Shown: positions 44,831-53,038 of the stretch, in pieces | How the letters are laid out: each line of letters begins with the position of its first letter | Position numbering within the stretch: the first letter of the stretch is position 1 | Source: Phycisphaeraceae bacterium | GTDB taxonomy: Bacteria; Planctomycetota; Phycisphaerae; Phycisphaerales; Phycisphaeraceae | Assembly: GCA_002716625.1 (NCBI GenBank) | Contig: PBAS01000017.1 | Location: forward strand, 84,910 to 148,909 | DNA length: 64,000 nucleotides | Direction: 5' to 3' | Notes under the pieces: generated by a model | Seen by the model: the letters and a program-made list of their open reading frames with translations, nothing else | What the model was told of the DNA's origin: nothing | Database searches by the model: none | Made by a program: the position numbers and the translations under genes

Positions 44831-47095
44831 TCATGGCAGGGTCGGTTTTAACGGCTGGCGGCAGCTCTTGAGGATTATGTTGGCCACCAAGCCGCGAGCA
44901 GATTTTGGGGCGTAACCTTTGACCCGACTTTGTCTGAGCCCCAGCATCCCCATGGATAGATCAAGGTGTGAGACGATGACACAAGGTCGCCGGTCTAGGA
45001 AATAGGCTGACAGCCGGCTACGTGTGCCCAGTGATTCAGTGATTGCAGCGTAGCGCCGGTAGGTCACATGGCTCATGTCAGCACCACCAACTTCGGCAAG
45101 CATTTTCCCATTAATCAGTGGTGAACTAGAGGTTAGCTGGGTTGCCAGACTGCCCAGTTCACCATCCAGTTGCGCCTCGATATGACTGGCGAATTGGCCT
45201 TGACCTCCAATGGTTTCGATTAAAAGAGTGCCACCACGCCTCACATATTGCGAAATTGCCGCCAGCTCTGTGGGTTGAAGAACGACTGGTTCAACGCCAC
45301 CCAAGTGGACCAGTGGTGTTTGGCAAGTGCCAATTTCAGGGAGTTTGCTGCGCACGATCTGCAGGTTGATTCCGGTTCGGTTAAATAAGTGGTGTCCCAT
45401 AGCCCACCAAGCCCTAGGCTCAATAATGTCCTGTCCGGAAGTCGCCGTCAGGGTGATTTGGCACTGTTTAGTATCCGGGCGGTTAATCCGCTGTTCAAAT
45501 GGCATGACTAGCCGGCCGGATAATTGACCGCGGTCGGTAGCGATTGCAAATAAATTTGTTGCTAATTTCCATGGAGGCCCTTTGTCTCGCGAATGGTTAT
45601 TCTGAAAATTCTTGCCCCAATCATTATGGGTTAGGAAGATTAGATCACGTGCGCCGTTGGTGACGCGATCAATGCGATGTTCCTGCTTGTTCAATATTGG
45701 ATAGTGGGCGCCATAGATTGGATGGTTGTGTGGTACCGGCGTCATGGGCCATTGTGGATAAAGTTCGTTGGCAACCTTTCGAATGGATTGCCTGAATTCA
45801 GGCGATTGCTTCTGTGGACAGGCTAAAAGTAATCCACCAAAATCAAGATAGTCCTTTAGGTTCTGCAGCTGTGTTGCGGTGAAGACCAGTTGCGTGTCAC
45901 TGCTCAAGTAGGCTACCGGTGCATTGATCATGGTCATGGCCGGCATGTCAAGATTTACCAGTTGCCAGTTTAATTCAGATTCGCGTAGGTCACTGAGATA
46001 AGCGGTCAAGTGATTGATATCGTTTGGGCGATGATTCCATGGCTGGTCAGGCAATTTAAGCTTAGTGATCCAAGTTTGTGTACGACCGCGTACCAGAAAC
46101 ATCAATGCGAATGAAGTATTGACCACATTCCCGTCAATTGATCCGTAATCATCTTCTGATGCATTATTCTTTAGTTGATCAAGAATGTGTTGTGCACCGG
46201 TGGCAAACCAGTCCTGGTCGCCAAGGAACTTAAATCCACTGGCCAGCGCAGCTCGTTCGATTGAGTAAAGATAATAATAGTGGTGGCTGGCCATAAGCCC
46301 TGAGGCCATGCGGTTATATGGTCCATTAAAATGCCGGTCGAGCCAGTGCTGGGCATTACGAATTGCATCACGAACCTTTAGCGGTGAACGGTCCCGTTGT
46401 GAATAAAGTTGTTGCTGGGTGACAAGCAGCACGGTGAGGCCAGCTGCAGTCATTGAGCCCTTGGAGGGTTCAGCTGACATGTAGCCCCAGCCACCGTCAA
46501 AATTTTGGTTTTCAACAAAGTGCTTTTGCGCGTTGAGCCAGAACTTGGTGCTCACAGTCCGACCACGTTTGGCTGCCTCCCAGAGTCCAAGTAAGGCATA
46601 TTGCGTGGCACTGTGGTCAAAACTACGCGGCTTGGGGCTGTAACGAAAGCGGCTGCGGCCATCATGGGCATTGAGCAACCACTTGGTATCTTGCTGTAGG
46701 AGCCGAAGGTATTCCTTGGGAAGTAGGGCCCAGACGTGAGCACGTACGGCCACTTCGTAGGTCCCGCGTAATTTGGCCGTGGAAAGGAATCTTATAGCCT
46801 GGGTCAGTGGCGGATTTTGTGGTGTTTCACCGGCAAGCAATAGTGCGTTGACAGCTAAGGCGGTGTGCCCACCAAAGTTTGAAGCATCAGGGTCGAGTTT
46901 ACGCTCCCAAGTACCATCCGCTTGATTTTGGCGAGAGTAAAGGAACTGCACCATCTGCTGGATCGCTTCGGCGACCTGCTGATCCGTGACAGGCTTATTG
47001 GTGGGTGTTTGGGCGACCGCCGATCCGATCACAATTAACAGCAAGGCAACCGTGAATGGAAGTGTTCTAAGTGGATTGGCGGGCGGTAAACACAC
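44831..47095 (-). CDS. Exported toroid plus DUF4159 protein
   Basis: The 754-residue protein has a signal peptide (LPFTVALLLIVIGSAVAQ). Residues 30-340 form a squalene-oxidase-type alpha/alpha toroid with SNFGGHTALAVNALLLAGE, YSPKPRSFDHSATQYALLGL and ENQNFDGGWGYMSAEPSKGS. The second half is a DUF4159 region with LQNLKDYLDFGGLLLACPQK and later YVRRGGTLLIETIGG, giving two glutamine-amidotransferase-like halves without catalytic Cys. GTG 47095 is used because it is closest to the signal peptide; TTG 47101 is also possible. DUF4159 proteins usually sit beside MoxR/DUF58 genes; here none is adjacent. Confidence 0.85.
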   Translation of the reverse strand: MCLPPANPLRTLPFTVALLLIVIGSAVAQTPTNKPVTDQQVAEAIQQMVQFLYSRQNQADGTWERKLDPDASNFGGHTALAVNALLLAGETPQNPPLTQAIRFLSTAKLRGTYEVAVRAHVWALLPKEYLRLLQQDTKWLLNAHDGRSRFRYSPKPRSFDHSATQYALLGLWEAAKRGRTVSTKFWLNAQKHFVENQNFDGGWGYMSAEPSKGSMTAAGLTVLLVTQQQLYSQRDRSPLKVRDAIRNAQHWLDRHFNGPYNRMASGLMASHHYYYLYSIERAALASGFKFLGDQDWFATGAQHILDQLKNNASEDDYGSIDGNVVNTSFALMFLVRGRTQTWITKLKLPDQPWNHRPNDINHLTAYLSDLRESELNWQLVNLDMPAMTMINAPVAYLSSDTQLVFTATQLQNLKDYLDFGGLLLACPQKQSPEFRQSIRKVANELYPQWPMTPVPHNHPIYGAHYPILNKQEHRIDRVTNGARDLIFLTHNDWGKNFQNNHSRDKGPPWKLATNLFAIATDRGQLSGRLVMPFEQRINRPDTKQCQITLTATSGQDIIEPRAWWAMGHHLFNRTGINLQIVRSKLPEIGTCQTPLVHLGGVEPVVLQPTELAAISQYVRRGGTLLIETIGGQGQFASHIEAQLDGELGSLATQLTSSSPLINGKMLAEVGGADMSHVTYRRYAAITESLGTRSRLSAYFLDRRPCVIVSHLDLSMGMLGLRQSRVKGYAPKSARGLVANIILKSCRQPLKPTLP

Positions 47096-47154
47096 TCGCA
47101 AGGCCAGGTAGTAGTTGGGATGTCGATCTTCTGTATGGCTGAGTCCGGGGAACT

Positions 47155-48015
47155 CTACGCTGATTGCTGATTGCGTCGTTGCATCTGGGCGATCGCCAGT
47201 TGCAGCCGTTCATCGACTTTGGCCATGGATGCTGGGCGATTTTTTGGTAAGGTTCGGATGCAATCCATTATCAGAACGGATAATGCCGACGGAATATCCG
47301 GGTTGATTTCAGATGGCGTCTTGCAATCAGGATCACGTCCTCGTCGAGCTCGCTGTTCACCCTTGCGTTTAATCTTGTCAACCGGTTTGGGAATCAGCGT
47401 GGGCACATGCTGGCGGGTTAGCATCCAGTACATGGTTGCCCCAAGGTTGAACACATCCGTGCTTGGCGTAATCTTCCGTCGCTTAACTTGTTCGGGTGCA
47501 ATATAGTCGGGAGTCCCCTGGATCCTTTCCTTGATGGTTCCGTCAAGGCAACTTTGGCCAAAATCAATGATCTTGATCTGTCTTGAAGGGGTCACAATGA
47601 TGTTATTGGGCTTTATATCAGCGTGTATGTATCCCGCCTGATGCATCACGTCGAGCCCTTGAGCGACCTGGCCGCACAGTTCGCACAAGTCGATGTAGTT
47701 TACTGGTTGGTATTGCTCAAAAGTATGACCATCGACCATCTCCATAAGTACGAGGATTTCACTCGTGCGAAGTAGTTTTCTTTGGCGGATCACTTTGAAG
47801 CTACGACGAAGATGTGGGTGACTAAAGCGGCTGGCCACCTCATGCTCATGGATGGCCTGATCTAGAAACCGCTCGTCTTTGGCAGATTCCCGAATAACCC
47901 GTTTTAGGGCGTATAGCTTGCGGTCTTGGTCCTTGACCGCAAAGATCGTACTCCTGGCGCCGTATCCGAGCGTGTCCAAGACATCATATTCTAGGATTTG
48001 GTGCAAACCAGGCAT
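47155..48015 (-). CDS. Serine/threonine protein kinase, minimal form
   Basis: The 286-residue protein is a bare Hanks-type kinase. The glycine loop is LGYGARSTIFAVKD and the ATP Lys lies in YALKRVIRE. The catalytic loop is YIHADIKPNNIIV, with HAD instead of HRD but the catalytic Asp kept. The metal motif is IKIIDFGQSC and the APE motif GTPDYIAPEQVKRR. There is no membrane helix and no sensor domain, unlike most planctomycete kinases. It is probably cytoplasmic. It lies 53 bases before the DUF4159 gene in the same direction; the target is unknown. Confidence 0.93.
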   Translation of the reverse strand: MPGLHQILEYDVLDTLGYGARSTIFAVKDQDRKLYALKRVIRESAKDERFLDQAIHEHEVASRFSHPHLRRSFKVIRQRKLLRTSEILVLMEMVDGHTFEQYQPVNYIDLCELCGQVAQGLDVMHQAGYIHADIKPNNIIVTPSRQIKIIDFGQSCLDGTIKERIQGTPDYIAPEQVKRRKITPSTDVFNLGATMYWMLTRQHVPTLIPKPVDKIKRKGEQRARRGRDPDCKTPSEINPDIPSALSVLIMDCIRTLPKNRPASMAKVDERLQLAIAQMQRRNQQSA

Positions 48016-48303
48016 CTAAATAAGTTTATGAATGATTATGGCCGCGTGGGAATGGCCGCTTGCAAGCAATTTTTGGTTTTTGGTCTTCGTATCGCGTAAA
48101 ACTTTAATCTATTGAATAATCGGCTCAAAGACAAATCAGATTCATATCGGCGGATATTACGCCGTGTGCCGTAATATTACTGGCTATGGTGATAAGGCAA
48201 GGCTGGGGGGGCAGGTAAAACCAAGCGCCAATGGGGCTTGTAATGGCATAAGCGAGGTAATTGTTCAGTTCAACTAGCGGGGCTAGCGGCCAATTTCACC
48301 CGT
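48016..48303. other. Intergenic region upstream of the kinase, with a palindrome
   Basis: These 288 bases lie between the amidase-like gene and the kinase, both on the minus strand. They should contain the kinase promoter and hold the inverted repeat listed separately. No small gene is supported. Confidence 0.45.
48154..48177. repeat. Perfect 8-base inverted repeat, operator or hairpin candidate
   Basis: ATATTACG (48154-48161) and CGTAATAT (48170-48177) are exact inverted arms around an 8-base spacer. The spacing of about 16 bases between arm centres suits a dimeric regulator. It lies about 140 bases upstream of the kinase start. It has no T-run, so a terminator is unlikely. Confidence 0.45.
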
Positions 48304-48951
48304 TTATGGCGTGTCGGCAAGTAACTGACCGCGAAACCAAGCAACCGGGAAATGCTTGCCTATGGAGATGGTTGAGTCTACATCCCGCTGGAGCAACACA
48401 TGACCGGGGCGGATGTGAAATCGCTGTTGGAGCCGGTGGATCAGGGTAATAAGGCTCCGTTTTTGCGAAACAGTGAGTGCCTGGCGGTTGCTATCAGCCA
48501 TTAGGCAGATTCCAATCGAATTTTGGTTGTACCAATGGTGGTATGGGCCGGTCGCACATGACCCGTTTTTCTGCTGGTTCCAGCGGAATCCCCGTTGAAT
48601 CGTACCGGGTGAGCCGTGGTGGTCGCTTCTGATTAAAAAGTGGTAATCCGGTGCTTCCCGATGATTGGATTGTCCGTCCGTCCCAATGGAAAAGCCGTCA
48701 AGGGAACCACTTTCATACACCACGATTGCTTTCCATCGGTCACCTGAGATGGGCTTGGATGTGTCAAATAAGGCGGTGTCAGCGCGGCCAAATGCCGCTT
48801 GGGCGCTTAAGTTGATCACGCTGGGTGGTGGGTTGATCGGTCCAGGTTCTAAAACTAGCAGAACCCCGCTGGAAAAAGTCATTGCCGTGATCAGTGAACC
48901 CAAGACGATCAGCGGTCTTCGATTCACCATGATCGAATGGTTATGACTCAC
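48304..48951 (-). CDS. N-acetylmuramoyl-L-alanine amidase-fold protein lacking the zinc ligands
   Basis: The 215-residue protein has an N-terminal membrane helix (LIVLGSLITAMTFSSGVLLV) and a full amidase_2/PGRP domain. Signatures are DYHFLIRSDHHGSPGTIQRG, WYNQNSIGICLMADSNRQAL and FPVAWFRGQLL. Where active enzymes have I-V-x-H-H it reads AIVVYESGS. Where they have H-R-D-V...C-P-G it reads LLQRDVDSTISIGKHF. All three zinc ligands are thus replaced (His to Tyr, His to Gln, Cys to Ser). It is probably an inactive peptidoglycan-binding protein facing the periplasm. The start GTG 48951 is uncertain; ATG 48930 is possible. Confidence 0.82.
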   Translation of the reverse strand: MSHNHSIMVNRRPLIVLGSLITAMTFSSGVLLVLEPGPINPPPSVINLSAQAAFGRADTALFDTSKPISGDRWKAIVVYESGSLDGFSIGTDGQSNHREAPDYHFLIRSDHHGSPGTIQRGFRWNQQKNGSCATGPYHHWYNQNSIGICLMADSNRQALTVSQKRSLITLIHRLQQRFHIRPGHVLLQRDVDSTISIGKHFPVAWFRGQLLADTP

Positions 48952-49166
48952 AGGTAGAACCCCTAATCAGAAAAGATTACGCCATCGCGGCTACACCAAC
49001 ATCGGCCGCAGTACCTTAATTACCTTGAATTTCTAAGTTTCCTGACCAAATACAAAAATCTGCAGACGATAGGTTTGAGGGCTTGGCCTTCCTTGTTGTG
49101 CCCCATGTCTGGGAAAAGAGAACCTAGCGTCCGTGCTATCCTTATCTTATGTGATTGGAAAACGAA

Positions 49167-49379
49167 TTAACGTGATTCTAACGGTTGTAATCGTTCGCGT
49201 AATGCGGGTTGCTCACCACCGAAGGCATTGGTTTGTGTCGCCGACCGATAATGACCACGAAGTACCTGAAACCTTTCATAGGGTGTACGTTGCGCGTCGG
49301 GTGGAAAAAGCGCTTTTTCACAACCACTGATCATGAACCATGTGGTTACTAAAACAAACATTAGCCGCAGCATGGCCAT
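49167..49379 (-). CDS. Small lipoprotein
   Basis: This 70-residue protein has a signal ending in the lipobox ISGC (VTTWFMISGCEKALFPPDA), giving a mature part of about 51 residues with an N-terminal lipid-modified Cys. The mature part has RTPYERFQVLRGHYRSATQT and ends QPALRERLQPLESR. I have an impression of similar short planctomycete lipoproteins with an R-T-x-Y-E-R-[FY] motif, but cannot name the family. It is divergent from proS. The lipobox and the absence of a conflicting gene support it being real. ATG 49373 is an alternative start. Confidence 0.7.
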   Translation of the reverse strand: MAMLRLMFVLVTTWFMISGCEKALFPPDAQRTPYERFQVLRGHYRSATQTNAFGGEQPALRERLQPLESR

Positions 49380-49485
49380 GGGAGGATTCTAACCCAGCCG
49401 CTTGGGTCGTCCAACTAAGTCGTCATTATCCACTGGTTACGCTAAGCTAAGATAGTTCTTGAACATGGCTATTGGGCGATGTACG

Positions 49486-49490
49486 AAAGG
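49486..49490 (+). promoter_or_regulatory. Ribosome binding site AAAGG selecting the proS GTG start
   Basis: AAAGG lies 7 bases before GTG 49498. The upstream ATG 49465 has no comparable site, and family alignment also favours the GTG. Confidence 0.5.
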
Positions 49491-49497
49491 CAAAACA

Positions 49498-51327
49498 GTG
49501 CCCACTTTCTGGTCCAAAACGTTAATCCCTACAAGCCGACAGGTCCCAGGTGATGCTGAGGTGCCGTCGCATCAGTTAATGCTGCGGGCCGGGTTCATCC
49601 GGAAACTGGCGGCAGGTATTTACGACTATTTGCCACTGGGCCTTCGTAGTCTCCATAAGGTGATGGCGGTTGTACGGCAGGAGATGGACCGAACTGGCGC
49701 CTGTGAAGTGCTTCTGCCGGCCCTGCAACCGATTGAGTTGTGGCAGCAGACTGGTCGGCATATTGATTACGGCGAAAACCTGTTTGTGGTCAAGGACCGC
49801 CACGATCGTGAGCATGCTTTGGGTCCAACCCACGAGGAGGTCATTACAAGCCTGGCAGGGACCTACATAAAGTCCTACAAGCAGCTACCCATTAATCTCT
49901 ACCAGATCCAGACCAAGTTTCGTGACGAATTTCGCCCTCGATTTGGTGTTCTACGAAGTCGTGAGTTCCAGATGAAGGATGGCTACTCCTTTGACACAAC
50001 GCGTGAAGGCTTGGATCGTAGCTACCAGGTGATGTATGACGCCTATTGCCGTATTTTCAACCGCTGTGGCCTGCAATACGTGGTGGTTGATGCTGAATCG
50101 GGCGAGATGGGTGGGAGTGGCTCGCAGCAGTTTACAGTCTTAACGCCAACTGGCGAGGACACCATCTTTCGTAGTGACAAGGGCAACTATGCGGCGAATC
50201 TAGAAAAATGCCCTACCGGTGATCGTTCCCATGATTTCACAGGCGATCCAACGGGTGACTTAGAGGAGATTTACACTCCTGATTGCCCGGGTATCGATGA
50301 CGTCCGAGATTTCTTTAGCAAGTCACTTGGCAGTAGGCTTAAAACTTCGAACATGCTTAAATCGATGGTCTATGTTGCAAGCAAAATCTCCGATCATCGT
50401 GATCCCCATCATGTCCAGGATCTGCATTATATCCTTGTGGTTCTGCGAGGAGATCATGATGTGAATGAAGAGAAGTTGTCGGTTGAGGTGACCAAAATTT
50501 TAGGTGAGAAGGTTTCCGTAATGCTTGCGCCGGAGAAATTGGCGATGGATGACGGTTGGGCATTGGGTTTTGTGGGGCCGCATGCCTTCGTTGGTCGCAC
50601 TGATACGACCCTTCTTGTTGACCCAGATGCTGCCCAAGGGGGGTTTTGGGTTGCTGGTGCAAACAAAGCTAATCACCACGTTAAGCATTTCAACTGGGAT
50701 CGCGATGTGGTGGATATTGTGTCGGGCAATAAAAATATAGTAGTTGCCGATCTACGAAATGCCATCGACGGGGATCCATCTCCTAAAAATGATGATGGTG
50801 TACTCAAGGCATCACATGGGATTGAAGTTGGTCAGGTATTTAAGCTGGGTACAAAATACACAGAATCTTTGGATGCCACGGTGCTTGATGAGGAGAACAA
50901 TCGGGTGCCAATCATCATGGGTTGCTATGGCATCGGTATTAACCGCATCATGGCCTCCGTAATTGAGCAAACCGGCGGCCATGATGAGAATGGTATTATT
51001 TGGCCAGCATCAATCGCGCCTTATCAAATTTTGATTACTCCAATCAAATATGAGGGTGTTATCAAACAGACCGCAGACCGTTTGGCTGATGAACTGGAAA
51101 CAACTGGTTGTGATGTGCTGTTGGATGATCGTGATGAGCGGCCGGGGGTGAAGTTTAAAGACGCCGATCTGATTGGCATCCCATTACGGATTACGATTGG
51201 CGACAAGGCCCTCAAGGATGGTTGTGTTGAGATAAAACCCCGCAGAGCATCGGTAGACACCAAGTCGCAGCTTGTTCCTGTCGGCGACGTGGTTAAGTAC
51301 ACCGTTGATTTGTTGTCCTGCCTGTAA
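49498..51327 (+). CDS. proS: Prolyl-tRNA synthetase, bacterial type
   Basis: GTG 49498 is taken as the start. It has AAAGG 7 bases upstream and gives M-P-T-F-W-S-K-T-L-I-P-T, matching the family start; ATG 49465 would add 11 residues. The 609-residue enzyme has class II motif 2 in FRDEFRPRFGVLRSREFQMK and motif 3 in IMGCYGIGINRIMASVIEQ. The insertion (editing) domain lies between, about residues 220-400, as in bacterial-type ProRS. The C-terminal anticodon-binding domain includes LLDDRDERPGVKFKDADLIG. It charges tRNA-Pro. It converges on cysK with 69 bases between. Confidence 0.95.
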   Translation: MPTFWSKTLIPTSRQVPGDAEVPSHQLMLRAGFIRKLAAGIYDYLPLGLRSLHKVMAVVRQEMDRTGACEVLLPALQPIELWQQTGRHIDYGENLFVVKDRHDREHALGPTHEEVITSLAGTYIKSYKQLPINLYQIQTKFRDEFRPRFGVLRSREFQMKDGYSFDTTREGLDRSYQVMYDAYCRIFNRCGLQYVVVDAESGEMGGSGSQQFTVLTPTGEDTIFRSDKGNYAANLEKCPTGDRSHDFTGDPTGDLEEIYTPDCPGIDDVRDFFSKSLGSRLKTSNMLKSMVYVASKISDHRDPHHVQDLHYILVVLRGDHDVNEEKLSVEVTKILGEKVSVMLAPEKLAMDDGWALGFVGPHAFVGRTDTTLLVDPDAAQGGFWVAGANKANHHVKHFNWDRDVVDIVSGNKNIVVADLRNAIDGDPSPKNDDGVLKASHGIEVGQVFKLGTKYTESLDATVLDEENNRVPIIMGCYGIGINRIMASVIEQTGGHDENGIIWPASIAPYQILITPIKYEGVIKQTADRLADELETTGCDVLLDDRDERPGVKFKDADLIGIPLRITIGDKALKDGCVEIKPRRASVDTKSQLVPVGDVVKYTVDLLSCL

Positions 51328-51396
51328 GGTGCAGGTTGCCGGTTTACTAGAAATCGGGTTTTCGGTTCATTGCCGACTTGATGTTTCTACCGCATA

Positions 51397-52374
51397 TCAA
51401 TCCATATATTGTGCAAACAGTGGTGTGGAAAGGTACCGTTCCCCAAAACTTGGCAGCACCACCACAATAGTTTTGTCCTTTTCCTGAGCTGCAATGCGTG
51501 CGGCTGCGGTTACGTTGGCTCCGCTGCTGATACCACAGAAAAGTCCCTCTTCTGTGGCTAGGCGGCGGGCCATGTCCATGGCTTCATCATTACTCGTTTG
51601 TTCAACGCGATCAACAATATCCAAATCCAAATTGGTCGGCACGAAGCCAGCGCCGATGCCTTGGATTTTGTGCGGGCCTGGTTTGGGTATCTCACCGTTG
51701 AGTGTTTGTGTGATTACCGGTGAATCGGATGGCTCGACGGCGATACATTTAAAATCAGGTTTCTTCGGCTTGATGTGTCGGCCAACGCCTGTGATAGTGC
51801 CCCCGGTTCCTACTCCTGCAACAAGGAGGTCAATATGGCCTCCGGTATCTTCCCAGATTTCTGCACCGGTTGTTTTTTCATGTATTTCCGGGTTGGCTGG
51901 ATTCTCGAACTGTTGGGGCATCCATGAGTTGGCCGTTGCATTGACAAGCTTGCCCGCTTCTAAGATTGCCCCCTTCATTCCCTCAGATGCCGGGGTCAGC
52001 ACCAGTTTGGCTCCCAGTGCTCTTAGTAACCCACGTCGCTCCAAGCTCATCGAATCAGGCATAGCCAACGTGAGTTGGTATCCCTTCGCGGCGCAGACAA
52101 AGGCCAGTGAAATACCCGTATTGCCACTGGTAGGCTCAATGACGTGTGTATCTTGGTTGATAATTCCATCCTGCTCAGCTGCTTCAATCATGGCACGGCC
52201 GATCCGATCCTTCACGCTTGCCATTGGATTAAAGAACTCGCATTTGGCATAAACCGTTGCGTGATCCGAGGGGATCACCCGATTGAGCTTTACCAACGGC
52301 GTGTTGTATGTCGTCGCCAAGATGCTGTTGTAGCAGCTGCCGTGAAGGGGTTGAAATGCTGTGGCGCTGGTCAT
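51397..52374 (-). CDS. cysK: Cysteine synthase A (O-acetylserine sulfhydrylase)
   Basis: The start is ATG 52374, with GGAG 7 bases upstream; the open frame continues 58 codons further but those residues are not part of the family. The 325-residue enzyme makes cysteine from O-acetylserine and sulfide. PLP Lys is in [16 protein letters not shown]. The substrate loop is [14 protein letters not shown] and the phosphate loop [16 protein letters not shown]. The active-site Ser near the end lies in [13 protein letters not shown] promoter candidate is listed upstream. It is divergent from a cupin gene. Confidence 0.95.
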   Translation of the reverse strand: MTSATAFQPLHGSCYNSILATTYNTPLVKLNRVIPSDHATVYAKCEFFNPMASVKDRIGRAMIEAAEQDGIINQDTHVIEPTSGNTGISLAFVCAAKGYQLTLAMPDSMSLERRGLLRALGAKLVLTPASEGMKGAILEAGKLVNATANSWMPQQFENPANPEIHEKTTGAEIWEDTGGHIDLLVAGVGTGGTITGVGRHIKPKKPDFKCIAVEPSDSPVITQTLNGEIPKPGPHKIQGIGAGFVPTNLDLDIVDRVEQTSNDEAMDMARRLATEEGLFCGISSGANVTAAARIAAQEKDKTIVVVLPSFGERYLSTPLFAQYMD

Positions 52375-52419
52375 TATAATTCTCCAAAAATCTGTTCCCC
52401 TCTTCCGAAACGGTAGAAA

Positions 52420-52448
52420 ATCGTACAATGCCGACGAGCAGCCGGCAA
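52420..52448 (-). promoter_or_regulatory. Promoter candidate for cysK
   Basis: On the minus strand TTGCCG (52443-52448) and TACGAT (52420-52425) are separated by 17 bases, four of six matches to each sigma-70 box. Transcription would start near 52413, about 40 bases before ATG 52374, which leaves room for the GGAG site. Confidence 0.4.
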
Positions 52449-53026
52449 TGTTCCGGGTGGGATTTAGTTCTGGTCCGGTTCGTTGGCCAAGATCAGTGAC
52501 ATGGCTTTTACAGACTCCAAGGAAAGGTTCGGTAAGTAAACGATTCATCGCCCTATCGGTCCATCAGGTTGTGGAGAGTGTGCTTGATGGGATCCCGGAA
52601 GATGAGCGGCTATGGGTGTCGAGGGCGCTGAATATTTGGTTTCATCCGCTGATGTTCGATACGGTTAATGGTGGGTGGATCAATCTTCTGAAGGTGAAAC
52701 GAAGCGGCATGCTGAATCGGCATTTTCATCCCGCACCGGTTTGCGCTTATGTCATCAAGGGGTCTTGGCGGTACCTAGAGCACGATTGGATTGCGACGGA
52801 GGGCAGCTTCGTCTACGCCCCACCGGGCGAAACCCATGCGCTTGTTGTTGGCAATAATGTTGAAGAGATGATTACTTGGTTTCATGTCTGCGGCTGCCGG
52901 ATCTATATGGACGACCAGGGCAAACAAGTCGACTATGAGGACGTCCACACCAAGATTCGAAAAACCGAAGACCATGCCCGTTACCATGGATTGGGGCCGG
53001 ATTTCGTGAAACAGATGATCCGCTAG
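52448..53026 (+). CDS. Cupin-domain protein, 2,4'-dihydroxyacetophenone dioxygenase-like
   Basis: The cupin domain runs from about [20 protein letters not shown] to the end. The metal site has H-x-H in [19 protein letters not shown], Glu in [10 protein letters not shown] and His in [10 protein letters not shown]. This matches the pattern of dihydroxyacetophenone-dioxygenase-like cupins. A catalytic role is plausible but the substrate is not predictable. The start is uncertain. ATG 52448 overlaps the cysK promoter candidate; GTG 52571 would give 151 residues and still include the whole cupin. No Shine-Dalgarno decides it. Confidence 0.75.
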   Translation: MFRVGFSSGPVRWPRSVTWLLQTPRKGSVSKRFIALSVHQVVESVLDGIPEDERLWVSRALNIWFHPLMFDTVNGGWINLLKVKRSGMLNRHFHPAPVCAYVIKGSWRYLEHDWIATEGSFVYAPPGETHALVVGNNVEEMITWFHVCGCRIYMDDQGKQVDYEDVHTKIRKTEDHARYHGLGPDFVKQMIR

Positions 53027-53038
53027 AACACCGCGATT

